Of a stretch of 64,000 nt of DNA, positions 26,844 to 35,143 are shown piece after piece. The notes beneath the pieces were generated by a model that made no database searches, was not told the DNA's origin, and saw only the letters and a program-made list of their open reading frames with translations. This DNA comes from Chitinophagaceae bacterium (GTDB lineage Bacteria > Bacteroidota > Bacteroidia > Chitinophagales > Chitinophagaceae), in the NCBI GenBank assembly GCA_947447465.1, contig CANFKE010000002.1, forward strand, positions 124,001 to 188,000, read 5' to 3'. Position 1 is the stretch's first letter. The number at the start of each line of letters is the position of its first letter. The position numbers were made by a program, and so were the translations under genes.

Positions 26844-28883
26844 CTAGTCAAGATTCTTCCTGCCATCCTCATCAAGGAATAATATGTAAAACGTATTATC
26901 TGGTAACTTGTAATCTAACTTCCCGCCAATCTGTCGGCTGAGTCTCTTGATCATCCGAATACCTAAACTTCTGGATTTTTCTACATCAAAATCTGTTGGA
27001 AGTCCGGGGCCATTATCTCTGTAAGACAATTCAAACGTGTGATTTTTTTCGTCCTTCAAATCTATGGTTATCGTACCTTGTTTATCATCGGTAAATGCAT
27101 ACTTGAAAGAATTCGTAAAGAGTTCGTTCAGCATAAGACCAAGCGGAACAACGGTGTCAATATCAAATAATCTTTCAGCAATTTTGTTTTCTAATATCAC
27201 CTTTGTATCGGCCCTTTGATATAGACCCGCCACCTGGTTAAACAGATCATTGACAAATTTTGAAAATTCTATTACAGTGATGTTGTCGTCCTGATATAAT
27301 TGCTGGTGAATAAGTGAAATAGCCCGTACTCTAGTTGTACTCTCAGTGATAGCCGCCTTTGATTGTTCATCCTTAAGACTATATCCCTGAAGATCTAATA
27401 GAGCAGTGATCACCTGTAGGTTATTTTTTACTCTATGGTGTATCTCTTTCATCAGCATATCCTTTTGCAATAATAATTCGGCCTTCACCACATTGGCCTT
27501 CTTCTGCGCTACAAAGCCACGTACTACTACCAGCACTACTACCGCAAGTAGTGCAATACCCACCAGGTAAAACACTCTCTCACGTTTTACATTTTGCGCC
27601 ATTACACTATTGAGTTTCACTTGGTTTTCTTTCAGAGATGCCTCCCTTTCTGTTTCAAGTTTAGCTATTTCTACCTTCTTATCAACGGAGTTAAGTGAAT
27701 CATTTAAACGCCAGTAGGCATCTGTATAGTCTGATGCCTTTTTGTAATCCCCTTTTAACTTATATACATCTATAAGCCCTCCCATACAATCTCTGTCAAG
27801 GTCAAGTTCTCCGATCTCATTTGCAATATTAGCACATTGCTCCATGTACCTGATTGCCATATTCAACCGTTCAGCTCTTCCGGTTGGAACGGGTACATAC
27901 ATTTCCAAATCTTTTGATTTATTAATTTCTTCTTGTGTAATGACCAGGTTTGTTTCCGCGAGAAAATAATAGGCATACCCTAGATTTCTTAGCTGATAGG
28001 CTACGCTGTGCTTGTTACCTATTTCTTGTGATATAGCCAGTGCCTTTAGTGTGTAGCCTATACACAATTCATACTGCTTTATATTGGAGTACACCTGCCC
28101 TAAATTGCCGAGCACCCCTGAAATCTGGCTTTTGTCGCCTAATTTCTGAAACGTGAAAAGTGCCTTAGAATAATATTCGATAGCTTTTCCAAATTCACGA
28201 GCATGTTCATAGGTGCCACCTATACCGCGTTGACAGGCAGCAACTCCTTCAATATTGCCCATCTCCTCGTATACCTTCATGCCCTTTTCAAAATACTCAA
28301 GGGCCTTCTGCTTATCTTTTTTCATCACAAACACTTTTCCTATAGATGTGTTCGTTGCTGCTATGCCTTTTTTATTTCCTATATCTTCATGCATCTTCAA
28401 GGCTTTAAAGTAGATCTCCAGCCCCTTCGTATAGTTTCCTTGCGATACAATAACATTACCAATTCTTACTAAAGCACTTGCTATGCCCGGTTTATTCACT
28501 ATTTCTTCATTTATTTTCAAGGCCCTGTTCAGGTGATCAAGCGCCTCAGGATAGTTTGTCGTTTTATAGTAATAATTACCGATTTCTATTTCAGCACCAG
28601 CTATTCCTGGCTTCCAGCCAGCTTTTTCTGCCAGCTGTGAGGATTTTTGTGCATTTTTAAGTCCTTCACCAGGATTTAATGTGGAATAAAGACCTGCAAT
28701 TAGATTCAATAACTTTATTCTGTTTGTGTCGTCCTTTTCTTTTGGCAACTCGGCCAACAAAGAGTCTACTTTTTCTTGATTAGATTTTTGACAATAAGCA
28801 ACGCGAGATGAGCATGCAGTTATTAATATTAATATTAATATTACTTTCATTGAAAAATTCATGGATTGAGATTTGAGAGCCAA
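26844..28883 (-). CDS. TPR-containing sensor histidine kinase (HisKA_2 type)
   Basis: Sensor kinase of 679 aa if the Met at 28883 is used. The Met at residue 8 (28862) is the better start because it places NFSMKVILILILITACSS directly at the N-terminus as a lipoprotein-like signal. Residues about 55-400 are tetratricopeptide repeats of about 40 residues (IGNVIVSQGNYTKGLEIYFK and similar). A single transmembrane helix lies near 436-457. The kinase core starts with EIHHRVKNNLQ, where His483 is the predicted phosphorylated residue of the HisKA_2/HWE class, and ends in a HATPase domain (NELFTNSFKYAF, YRDNGPGLP, SLGIRMIKRLSRQIGG). It phosphorylates the LytTR regulator encoded 31 bases downstream. 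The signal sensed by the external TPR domain is unknown. Confidence 0.92.
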   Translation of the reverse strand: MALKSQSMNFSMKVILILILITACSSRVAYCQKSNQEKVDSLLAELPKEKDDTNRIKLLNLIAGLYSTLNPGEGLKNAQKSSQLAEKAGWKPGIAGAEIEIGNYYYKTTNYPEALDHLNRALKINEEIVNKPGIASALVRIGNVIVSQGNYTKGLEIYFKALKMHEDIGNKKGIAATNTSIGKVFVMKKDKQKALEYFEKGMKVYEEMGNIEGVAACQRGIGGTYEHAREFGKAIEYYSKALFTFQKLGDKSQISGVLGNLGQVYSNIKQYELCIGYTLKALAISQEIGNKHSVAYQLRNLGYAYYFLAETNLVITQEEINKSKDLEMYVPVPTGRAERLNMAIRYMEQCANIANEIGELDLDRDCMGGLIDVYKLKGDYKKASDYTDAYWRLNDSLNSVDKKVEIAKLETEREASLKENQVKLNSVMAQNVKRERVFYLVGIALLAVVVLVVVRGFVAQKKANVVKAELLLQKDMLMKEIHHRVKNNLQVITALLDLQGYSLKDEQSKAAITESTTRVRAISLIHQQLYQDDNITVIEFSKFVNDLFNQVAGLYQRADTKVILENKIAERLFDIDTVVPLGLMLNELFTNSFKYAFTDDKQGTITIDLKDEKNHTFELSYRDNGPGLPTDFDVEKSRSLGIRMIKRLSRQIGGKLDYKLPDNTFYILFLDEDGRKNLD

Positions 28884-29099
28884 ATGTAAATAAAGTTGTA
28901 AAATACTAACTGTATTAGTAGTATTATTTCATTTTAAATATATCAAAAGTGCATGTATGCACATGCACTTACCCGAAGAACTAATTTTTTAATATGCCTA
29001 TGAAATATTTAGCATAAGAAGTGCTGCGGTGTTGGCTTCGGCTTAGATTTCATTATCTGGTCAGCTCTCATTTATTCACTAATGTCTGTAGTGAGGAGA
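28884..29099. other. Upstream region of the kinase operon
   Basis: AT-rich DNA holding the operon promoter. A loose palindrome near 28904-28927 (AATACTAA...TTAGTAGTATT) resembles the TAGTAATACTA motif found near the ABC operon. No gene is seen. Confidence 0.35.
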
Positions 29100-29352
29100 G
29101 GGATCAACCTTAACTACTTTATAAAAGTATGTTTAAATTGTATTCAAAAAAAACTGCATTAATTTAGTTTTTTTGGTAGTTTTGAATGTTATAATACATA
29201 TAATAAATTTAAAGGTAAACCGATAATTTTAGTCAATTCATTAATGTTATGTAATTAACTTATATAAATATATTTTCTACGTTGGTGTAATTTCGGAGAC
29301 ATTTTTAAAACTGGCATAAATATTGCAAAAATAAAATTAGTTTCAAACTATT
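29100..29352 (+). repeat. Diverged direct repeat, copy 2
   Basis: Counterpart of 11250-11511 in the same orientation, with the same ordered words and a similar length. It lies just inside the presumed right end of the island, about 60 bases before the stray tRNA 3' end. Confidence 0.65.
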
Positions 29353-29414
29353 GAAAGTATTGCTGGGTATAGCTTTCAGAGGATTGTAGTTAAATTTTTT
29401 AGGGTGTGATTTAA

Positions 29415-29440
29415 GGGGTTCGAATCCCTCTCCACTCAGC
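29415..29440 (+). other. Stray tRNA 3' end: candidate right attachment site of the island
   Basis: GGGGTTCGAATCCCTCTC is the T-arm sequence of tRNA-Ser at 6555-6572, here followed by CACTCAGCTTAAAAA instead of TCTCCGCTTAAAAA. The next bases are again a hairpin terminator. No D-arm or anticodon arm precedes it, so it is not a working tRNA. The acceptor strand (TCCACTC) would pair with GAGTGGA, not with the tRNA-Ser acceptor. It therefore either derives from another tRNA or has drifted. Confidence 0.5.
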
Positions 29441-29448
29441 TTAAAAAT

Positions 29449-29473
29449 AAAACCCACGCATTGCGTGGGTTTT
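29449..29473 (+). terminator. Hairpin terminator after the stray tRNA end
   Basis: AAAACCCACG and CGTGGGTTTT pair around CATTG, followed by T-rich sequence. Its place just after a tRNA-like 3' end mirrors the tRNA-Ser terminator at 6589. Confidence 0.8.
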
Positions 29474-29598
29474 GTCGTTTTAATCGCCTCTTTCTCTTAA
29501 AGTGATCAATACGCTTCCTCAAGTGTTTAATCTAATTTCCTTTCTTGCAAACACAGAAATTTCATTACTATTCCATTTTAATATTTTTAACACTTTTA

Positions 29599-29615
29599 TA
29601 ATAGTAATACTATTA
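29599..29615. promoter_or_regulatory. Palindromic operator candidate upstream of the ABC export operon
   Basis: TAATAGTAATACTATTA is a perfect 17-base palindrome around a central A, 43 bases before the ABC gene ATG. Its size and symmetry suit a TetR-type dimer. Related sites with the TAGTAATAC core lie upstream of the tetR gene (34793-34812) and between icd and rarA (40425-40438). Confidence 0.5.
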
Positions 29616-29658
29616 AACAGGTAAGTATTATTTGTATTTTCGCCAAAATGTAAACTCT

Positions 29659-31335
29659 ATGGCAGAGAAGCGAACGAATACATTAATAAAACTTCTTGAA
29701 GTACTGAAGTTTGAAAAAGCGGAAATAACATCTATTTATTTTTATGCAATTATTGCAGGTATTGTTCAGTTATCCTTACCTCTTGGCATACAATCTATCA
29801 TTAGTTTCGTTCTTGGAGGAACGATCTCTACATCAATGGTTTTACTTATTGTCTTAGTGATAATAGGCGTGTTGGTAGCAGGTTTGCTTCAGGTAAACCA
29901 AATGAAGTTGATAGAAAAGATACAGCAGCAACTATTTGTAAGATATGCTTTCAACTATGCGGATACTATCCCTAAATTAAATCTGCAAGATGTAGATAAC
30001 TATTACCTTCCGGAGTTAGTAAACCGCTTTTTTGATACTGTTTCTTTACAAAAAGGGATATCCAAGATACTGCTCGATATTCCCGCAGCTTCGATACAGA
30101 TCATCTTCGGTCTTATACTTCTTTCCTTCTATCATCCAGTATTTATCTTTTTTGGCTTATTACTGCTCATTGTATTGTATCTCATCTTAATTACTACCGG
30201 TAATAAAGGATTACAAACTAGTCTGGAAGAAAGTAACTATAAATACAAAGTAGCCGGCTATTTACAGGAAATAGCAAGAGTTATCACCACATTTAAATTT
30301 TCTCGGGATAGTTCGCTACACATCAATAAAACTGATGAATATGTTTCCGGTTATCTCGGATCAAGAACATCGCATTTTAAAATACTATTATTTCAATATT
30401 GGACCTTGATAGTATTTAAGTTGTTGATCATTTCTGCAATGCTAATAGTTGGCGCTGTTTTATTGGTCGATCAGCAAATTAATGTCGGACAGTTCATAGC
30501 ATCTGAAATCGTTATCCTGATGATCATCGCATCAGTAGAAAAAATGATTGTTAGTCTGGATAATATCTATGACGTGCTTACCTCAGTTGAAAAAATTAAT
30601 AAGCTCATCGAGAAACCTAAAGAAAAAGTAGGCAAGCATCAGATAATGAATTCGAACGTTGGATTTGCTATCGATGTGAAGGATGTATGCTTCGGCTACA
30701 ATAGCGAAAAAAGGATACTCAATGATCTGTCATTCAATATACCTGCAGGTAGTAAGGTATGTATCATCGGACCCAACAGTGCGGGTAAATCTACCCTGAT
30801 CAGATTGTTAAGCGGTGCATATCAGGATTTTGAAGGGAGCATTCTCATCAATCAGATCCCTATAGCCACCTACGACATTCGTTCTATACGAGCAAACATT
30901 GGTGTTTTGTTAAGCATACAAGAAATATTCCAGGGAACCATAAAAGACAACATCTGTATAGGTGATGATAGCATAAGCTATGAGCAAATGGATCATCTGG
31001 CTGAAATTACAGGACTGAAACAATTTGTAGATAGTCATAAAGAGGGGTATAATTTCGAAATAAAACCGATAGGTAATCACCTTCCTGATAAAATAGTTAA
31101 GAAGGTATTACTGGTAAGAGCACTCATACACAACCCTCAATTATTACTACTTGAGGAGCCTTGGCTGGGACTTGAAGAACAGTATGTTAAACAGATCAAG
31201 ACTTACATTCTGGAACAATTGATTGGCAGGACGATCATTACAGTTACAAATGATATAGATTTCGCTGAAAAATGTGATCTGGTGATAGAAATGGACAAAG
31301 GTGCTGTTAAATCGATAAAAACAAACAACCTATGA
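29659..31335 (+). CDS. ABC transporter, fused permease and (degenerate) ATPase, type I export
   Basis: Inner-membrane export ABC protein of 558 aa from the ATG at 29659; an upstream in-frame TTG is less likely. The N-terminal 300 or so residues are an exporter transmembrane domain with about six helices. The ATPase follows, with Walker A GPNSAGKST and a Q-loop, but other motifs are changed. The LSGGQ signature is replaced by HLPDKI, Walker B reads LLLLEEPW with Glu for Asp, and the H-loop His is Asn (TVTNDID). No C39 peptidase domain is present. The downstream HlyD and TolC genes (4-base and 20-base overlaps) make a complete tripartite export operon. Efficient ATP hydrolysis by such a homodimer is doubtful. 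Confidence 0.85.
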   Translation: MAEKRTNTLIKLLEVLKFEKAEITSIYFYAIIAGIVQLSLPLGIQSIISFVLGGTISTSMVLLIVLVIIGVLVAGLLQVNQMKLIEKIQQQLFVRYAFNYADTIPKLNLQDVDNYYLPELVNRFFDTVSLQKGISKILLDIPAASIQIIFGLILLSFYHPVFIFFGLLLLIVLYLILITTGNKGLQTSLEESNYKYKVAGYLQEIARVITTFKFSRDSSLHINKTDEYVSGYLGSRTSHFKILLFQYWTLIVFKLLIISAMLIVGAVLLVDQQINVGQFIASEIVILMIIASVEKMIVSLDNIYDVLTSVEKINKLIEKPKEKVGKHQIMNSNVGFAIDVKDVCFGYNSEKRILNDLSFNIPAGSKVCIIGPNSAGKSTLIRLLSGAYQDFEGSILINQIPIATYDIRSIRANIGVLLSIQEIFQGTIKDNICIGDDSISYEQMDHLAEITGLKQFVDSHKEGYNFEIKPIGNHLPDKIVKKVLLVRALIHNPQLLLLEEPWLGLEEQYVKQIKTYILEQLIGRTIITVTNDIDFAEKCDLVIEMDKGAVKSIKTNNL

Positions 31336-32639
31336 AAGAGATCAGACAAACGATAGAACAGGAAATAACTAACACGAAATTTCGATCATTTGATCTGGTT
31401 TACAGGATCGGAGTTAAAAATCATATACGATACTGGTTGATAGGTGCTTTGATCAGCCTTATAGTTGTGCTCTTTCTGCCATGGACGCAAAACATACGAG
31501 CTAAGGGTGCGATAACTACTTTGAGACAGGAACAACGCCCCCAGGAATTGAACTCTATCATTCCCGGCCGCATCATCAAATGGTATGTAAAGGAGGGTGA
31601 TATTGTAAAGGCAGGTGATACTATTGCCCAACTTGCCGAAATAAAAGATAATTACCTTGATCCGGAATTGTTGAATAGAACAAAAGAGCAGATCAATGCA
31701 AAAAGATCAAGCGTTGGCTATTATGGAGATAAGGTGGCTGCTACTGACGCTCAGATCAATGCAATGCAGCAGGTGCTAAAATTAAAAATGAAGCAATTAT
31801 CATTAAAAGTAATTGCAGACAGTTTTGAGGCCATATCTGCGGCAAACGATATGAAAATTGCGGAGGCTCAGTATCGCAGACAGAAAATAATGAGGGATAG
31901 TGGCTTGTCATCTCTTGTTCAGTTGGAGCAACGCAATCAATATTATCAGAGTGCTCTGGCTAAAAAAACGAGTGCCGAAATGAAATTCTTTAACACCAAA
32001 ACTGAATTGATCCAGGTTCAGGCAGAATTTTTGGAAAAGAAGTCAAAAGCTGATGGTGAAAAAGCTGCTGCACAGAGTGAAATTTCCAACAGTACCGCAG
32101 ATGTTGCCAAACTGAGTAATCAGTACGAAAACTACAGAATTAGAAATGGTATGTATTATTTGATCGCACCGCAAGGAGGACAAATAGTGCAAGCCAATAA
32201 ATCCGGACTCAACGAGATCCTTAAAGAGGGAGAAAAAATTGCGGAGATAGTTCCATTGCAAATTGATCATGCGGTTGAGATCTTTGTTCGTCCGGTCGAT
32301 CTTCCATTGTTATCAATAGGTCAAAAAGTTCGTTTCCTTTTCGATGGTTATCCGGCTATTGTATTCAGCGGATGGCCTAAGGCATCATACGGAATTTTTA
32401 GTGGCGAAATAGCCGTGATTGAAAGCTCTGTGAGCAGTAATGGTAAATTCAGAATACTTGTTGCAGAAGATAGGTCTTACAGGCCTTGGCCAAAAACACT
32501 GATGCTTGGCACCGGCGCATCAGCAATAGCGCTGCTCAAAGATGTACCCGTATGGTATGAGTTGTGGAGAAATATAAATGGCTTCCCACCTGAATACTAC
32601 CAGAAAAACGAAAAAAATAATGACAAAGCAAAGAAGTAA
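31332..32639 (+). CDS. HlyD-family periplasmic adaptor (membrane fusion protein)
   Basis: Links the inner-membrane ABC protein to the TolC channel. It is 435 aa. A short cytoplasmic N-terminus precedes one transmembrane helix at about 34-54 (YWLIGALISLIVVLFLPW). The lipoyl-like half follows (SIIPGRIIKWYVKEGDIVKAGD), then a long helical hairpin (about 120-265) rich in K, A, Q and E, and the closing half (YLIAPQGGQIVQANKSGLNE). The ATG overlaps the ABC stop by four bases (ATGA), and the 3' end overlaps the TolC start, so the three genes are coupled. Confidence 0.9.
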   Translation: MKEIRQTIEQEITNTKFRSFDLVYRIGVKNHIRYWLIGALISLIVVLFLPWTQNIRAKGAITTLRQEQRPQELNSIIPGRIIKWYVKEGDIVKAGDTIAQLAEIKDNYLDPELLNRTKEQINAKRSSVGYYGDKVAATDAQINAMQQVLKLKMKQLSLKVIADSFEAISAANDMKIAEAQYRRQKIMRDSGLSSLVQLEQRNQYYQSALAKKTSAEMKFFNTKTELIQVQAEFLEKKSKADGEKAAAQSEISNSTADVAKLSNQYENYRIRNGMYYLIAPQGGQIVQANKSGLNEILKEGEKIAEIVPLQIDHAVEIFVRPVDLPLLSIGQKVRFLFDGYPAIVFSGWPKASYGIFSGEIAVIESSVSSNGKFRILVAEDRSYRPWPKTLMLGTGASAIALLKDVPVWYELWRNINGFPPEYYQKNEKNNDKAKK

Positions 32640-34026
32640 ATATTTATTGGTCCTTATATCTGTATTACTATCAGTGAGCTCTTTTGCCAGTGATAGTACG
32701 CTTCATATATTGACAAAAGATGACTTTATCAATATTGTCAAACAATACCATCCTATTGCTAAACAGGCCGATCTGCAGGTAGAAAGGTCTAAGGCTAATG
32801 TGCAGCAATCTCGTGGTGCATTTGATCCTGAATTAGGCACAACGCTTGATAGAAAGACATTTGATGGTAAACTATATTATAGTTATTTCAAGCCGGAACT
32901 GACAATACCTACCTGGTACGGTATAGATCTGAAAGCCGGAGTAGAAGAGATAATAGGAAGTAGAGTATCTACTGAATCTACATTGGGTCAAACAAGCTTC
33001 ATTGGCGTTAAGGTGTCTGCCGGACAAATATTTTTTGATAAACGTAGGGCTGCACTCAGGCAAGCTCAGGCATTTCAACAACAAACAGCGGAAGAAAGAA
33101 AACTGGCCATTAATAATGTTCTCTATGATGGACTTGCTGCATATTGGAATTGGGTGGAAAAATACTGTAGCTATAAAATTATTTCAAGTGCCGTTGCAGT
33201 AGGGGAGGAAAGATTACGTTTTGTAAAGTTAGAATATGAGCAAGGTTTGCGTCCTGCTATTGACACAATAGAGGCTATTACACAGTTGCAGACCTTTTAC
33301 TTTCAGGAAAACGCTATGCAGCTTGCATTTCGTAACGCAGGAATTGAGCTGTCTAACTATCTATGGTTGGAAAATAATTTACCGGTCGAATGGACTGATA
33401 ATATACTGCCAGATACTTCTGAATTTGACAGAGCTGCAAATGTCATTCCCGATCTGAGTGCATTGATAGCTGCTATTGAGGAACATCCAAAACTTAGATC
33501 GATCAATTACAAAATGGATATTCTCGAAATAGAAAAGAAATTAAAAGCACAATCTTTGATACCTAAGCTAAGCTTAAGTGGCAATTTATTAAGCAAGGGC
33601 TATAAGTACCCCGATGTAGTGAATATGCCATTGTTGGAAAATAACCATAAAGTAGGCCTCAGCTTTGCTATGCCATTGTTTTTAAGAGATGCCAGAGGGG
33701 CATATAGTGCGGCTAAACTAAAGTTATTGGAGACAGACCTGGATAGAAACAATACCAAACTACAAATTGAAAACAAAACACGATCTTATTACAATGAGTT
33801 GCTGTCAGTAAGACAGCAACTCAATATAATGATGAATACGAATAACAATTTTATTAAGTTATATCAAGGCGAGCGGATAAAATTTGAAACCGGTGAAAGT
33901 TCACTGTTTCTGCTCAATTCTCGTCAAAGTAAGGTGTTGGAGACTGCTCAAAAGATAATAGAGCTAAAGGCTAAGTGGCAAAAAGCCTATGTCAGCCTTC
34001 TTTGGTCATCTGGTACACTATATTAA
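32620..34026 (+). CDS. TolC-family outer membrane efflux protein
   Basis: Outer-membrane channel of the tripartite exporter, 468 aa from the ATG at 32620. This start puts KYLLVLISVLLSVSSFAS at the N-terminus as a signal peptide; an earlier in-frame ATG at 32578 would bury it. The mature part is mostly long amphipathic helices with two structural repeats (about 40-260 and 270-468), as in TolC. RGAFDPELGTTLDRKTFDG and KLSLSGNLLSKGYKYP are plausible outer-membrane strands. It overlaps the HlyD gene by 20 bases and ends one base before the convergent tetR gene. Confidence 0.88.
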   Translation: MTKQRSKYLLVLISVLLSVSSFASDSTLHILTKDDFINIVKQYHPIAKQADLQVERSKANVQQSRGAFDPELGTTLDRKTFDGKLYYSYFKPELTIPTWYGIDLKAGVEEIIGSRVSTESTLGQTSFIGVKVSAGQIFFDKRRAALRQAQAFQQQTAEERKLAINNVLYDGLAAYWNWVEKYCSYKIISSAVAVGEERLRFVKLEYEQGLRPAIDTIEAITQLQTFYFQENAMQLAFRNAGIELSNYLWLENNLPVEWTDNILPDTSEFDRAANVIPDLSALIAAIEEHPKLRSINYKMDILEIEKKLKAQSLIPKLSLSGNLLSKGYKYPDVVNMPLLENNHKVGLSFAMPLFLRDARGAYSAAKLKLLETDLDRNNTKLQIENKTRSYYNELLSVRQQLNIMMNTNNNFIKLYQGERIKFETGESSLFLLNSRQSKVLETAQKIIELKAKWQKAYVSLLWSSGTLY

Positions 34027-34027
34027 G

Positions 34028-34714
34028 TTACTTTTTTTTAGCTGCATCAAGCACGCTGTATATCAGGTGGCTAAGATAATTTACTACAATATTGGTATCC
34101 TTTACATTACCAAAATCTGTTAGTCTGGGTAAATGGTCCTTGAAATAGATCTGCCTGTGTGCTGTTTCAATTAATGTACTTGCTAATGAGTGAGGGTAGG
34201 GATAGTTGGGTCTATACTCAAGAAATATTTCAGCTATTCTATGACACAGATCTTTATAAGGCTTAAATAACATAGCCATATTATCCTCTGTTACATGTTT
34301 TGTCAGATATGATTTGTCACCTTCAGAGATTACTATTTTCTGGAGTACACTTTTGTTAATATGCTCCAATGCAAATTCATCTTTTTCCTGATAAGTTAGC
34401 AGCTTTATTACTGCGTCGATTTTTTGTTTACTATCACTTATGTTGTTTGTGCGAAATACTAGTTGGTATTCCAGCCAGGTCCAGAACCATGTAGTAATAT
34501 AGGTCAGTAATCGGTGCTTATTTTCAAAGTATCTATATATGCTGGCTTCTGTAGTGCCAACCTTTACTGCCAGTTTTTTGAATGTAAACTCTTCGAATCC
34601 TAGCTCGTAGATCATTTCAATGCCATGTCTGATGATGCCCTTACCCAGTTCCGACGTCTCAGGATCGCGTAAATATAACTTGGCATTCATTTTTATTTGT
34701 AGCTGAACTTCCAT
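34028..34714 (-). CDS. TetR-family transcriptional regulator
   Basis: DNA-binding repressor of 228 aa (an alternative start is the Met at residue 9). The N-terminal helix-turn-helix reads FTFKKLAVKVGTTEASIYRY, followed by FENKHRLLTYI, the classic TetR signature. The C-terminal 150 residues are an all-helical ligand or dimerisation domain without recognisable relatives. It faces the exporter operon tail to tail with one base between them, so it may regulate that operon in trans through the palindromes at 29599 and 34793. Confidence 0.88.
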   Translation of the reverse strand: MEVQLQIKMNAKLYLRDPETSELGKGIIRHGIEMIYELGFEEFTFKKLAVKVGTTEASIYRYFENKHRLLTYITTWFWTWLEYQLVFRTNNISDSKQKIDAVIKLLTYQEKDEFALEHINKSVLQKIVISEGDKSYLTKHVTEDNMAMLFKPYKDLCHRIAEIFLEYRPNYPYPHSLASTLIETAHRQIYFKDHLPRLTDFGNVKDTNIVVNYLSHLIYSVLDAAKKK

Positions 34715-34719
34715 AATTG

Positions 34720-34731
34720 TAATAGTATTTA
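34720..34731. promoter_or_regulatory. Half-palindrome close to the tetR start
   Basis: TAATAGTATTTA lies six bases upstream of the tetR start and contains the TAATAGTA half of the operator candidate at 29599. It could be an autoregulation site. One half-site match is weak evidence. Confidence 0.3.
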
Positions 34732-34792
34732 CCGTAGCAAAGTTAATATTAAAGATTGATACAGTTTTATGAATAATGTGTTTTAATAGATT

Positions 34793-34812
34793 GGTGATAG
34801 TAATACATCACC
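34793..34812. promoter_or_regulatory. Palindromic operator candidate upstream of tetR
   Basis: GGTGATAGTAATACATCACC has six-base arms (GGTGAT/ATCACC) around the ATAGTAATAC core shared with the site before the exporter operon. It is 79 bases upstream of the tetR start. Confidence 0.45.
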
Positions 34813-35143
34813 ATGTAATAGTTGAAAAAATATTGTATGATTATCCCGTAGAATGGCAGTCCTATTGTACTATTGATAGCGGTGTTAACCTTGTTGCCAT
34901 TGTTATATTTGATCTTTTCTCTGCTTTAGGTGATGCCGTTTCATAGCTACCGGCACAGCAATGTAAGTTGCACTGCTTGCCATTACCACAAGAGCAAAAA
35001 AACAGTATTCTAGGATGAATAAGATCATTGACCAAAAGGTTGTAATTCATATCTTCTGCATTATTAATTTCTGACCTTATAAATAAAATAAGTACGCAAT
35101 AAAAATTACAGTGATCATGATATTCAGATTGATCCTTGCAATA
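34813..35143. other. Intergenic region with one doubtful small frame
   Basis: About 330 bases between tetR and the six-gene operon. A 62-codon minus-strand frame (34862-35050) contains CSCGNGKQCNLHCC, a cysteine-rich stretch, but has no recognisable family or context, so I do not call it as a gene. Confidence 0.35.

Noticed and set aside
29415-29440. A second functional tRNA gene
   Set aside because: Only a T-arm-like 3' part is present; no acceptor 5' strand, D-arm or anticodon arm can be found upstream.
34862-35050. 62-codon cysteine-rich frame
   Set aside because: The CSCGNGKQC stretch is attractive, but there is no family, no clear start signal and no operon context. It is noted only as intergenic content.
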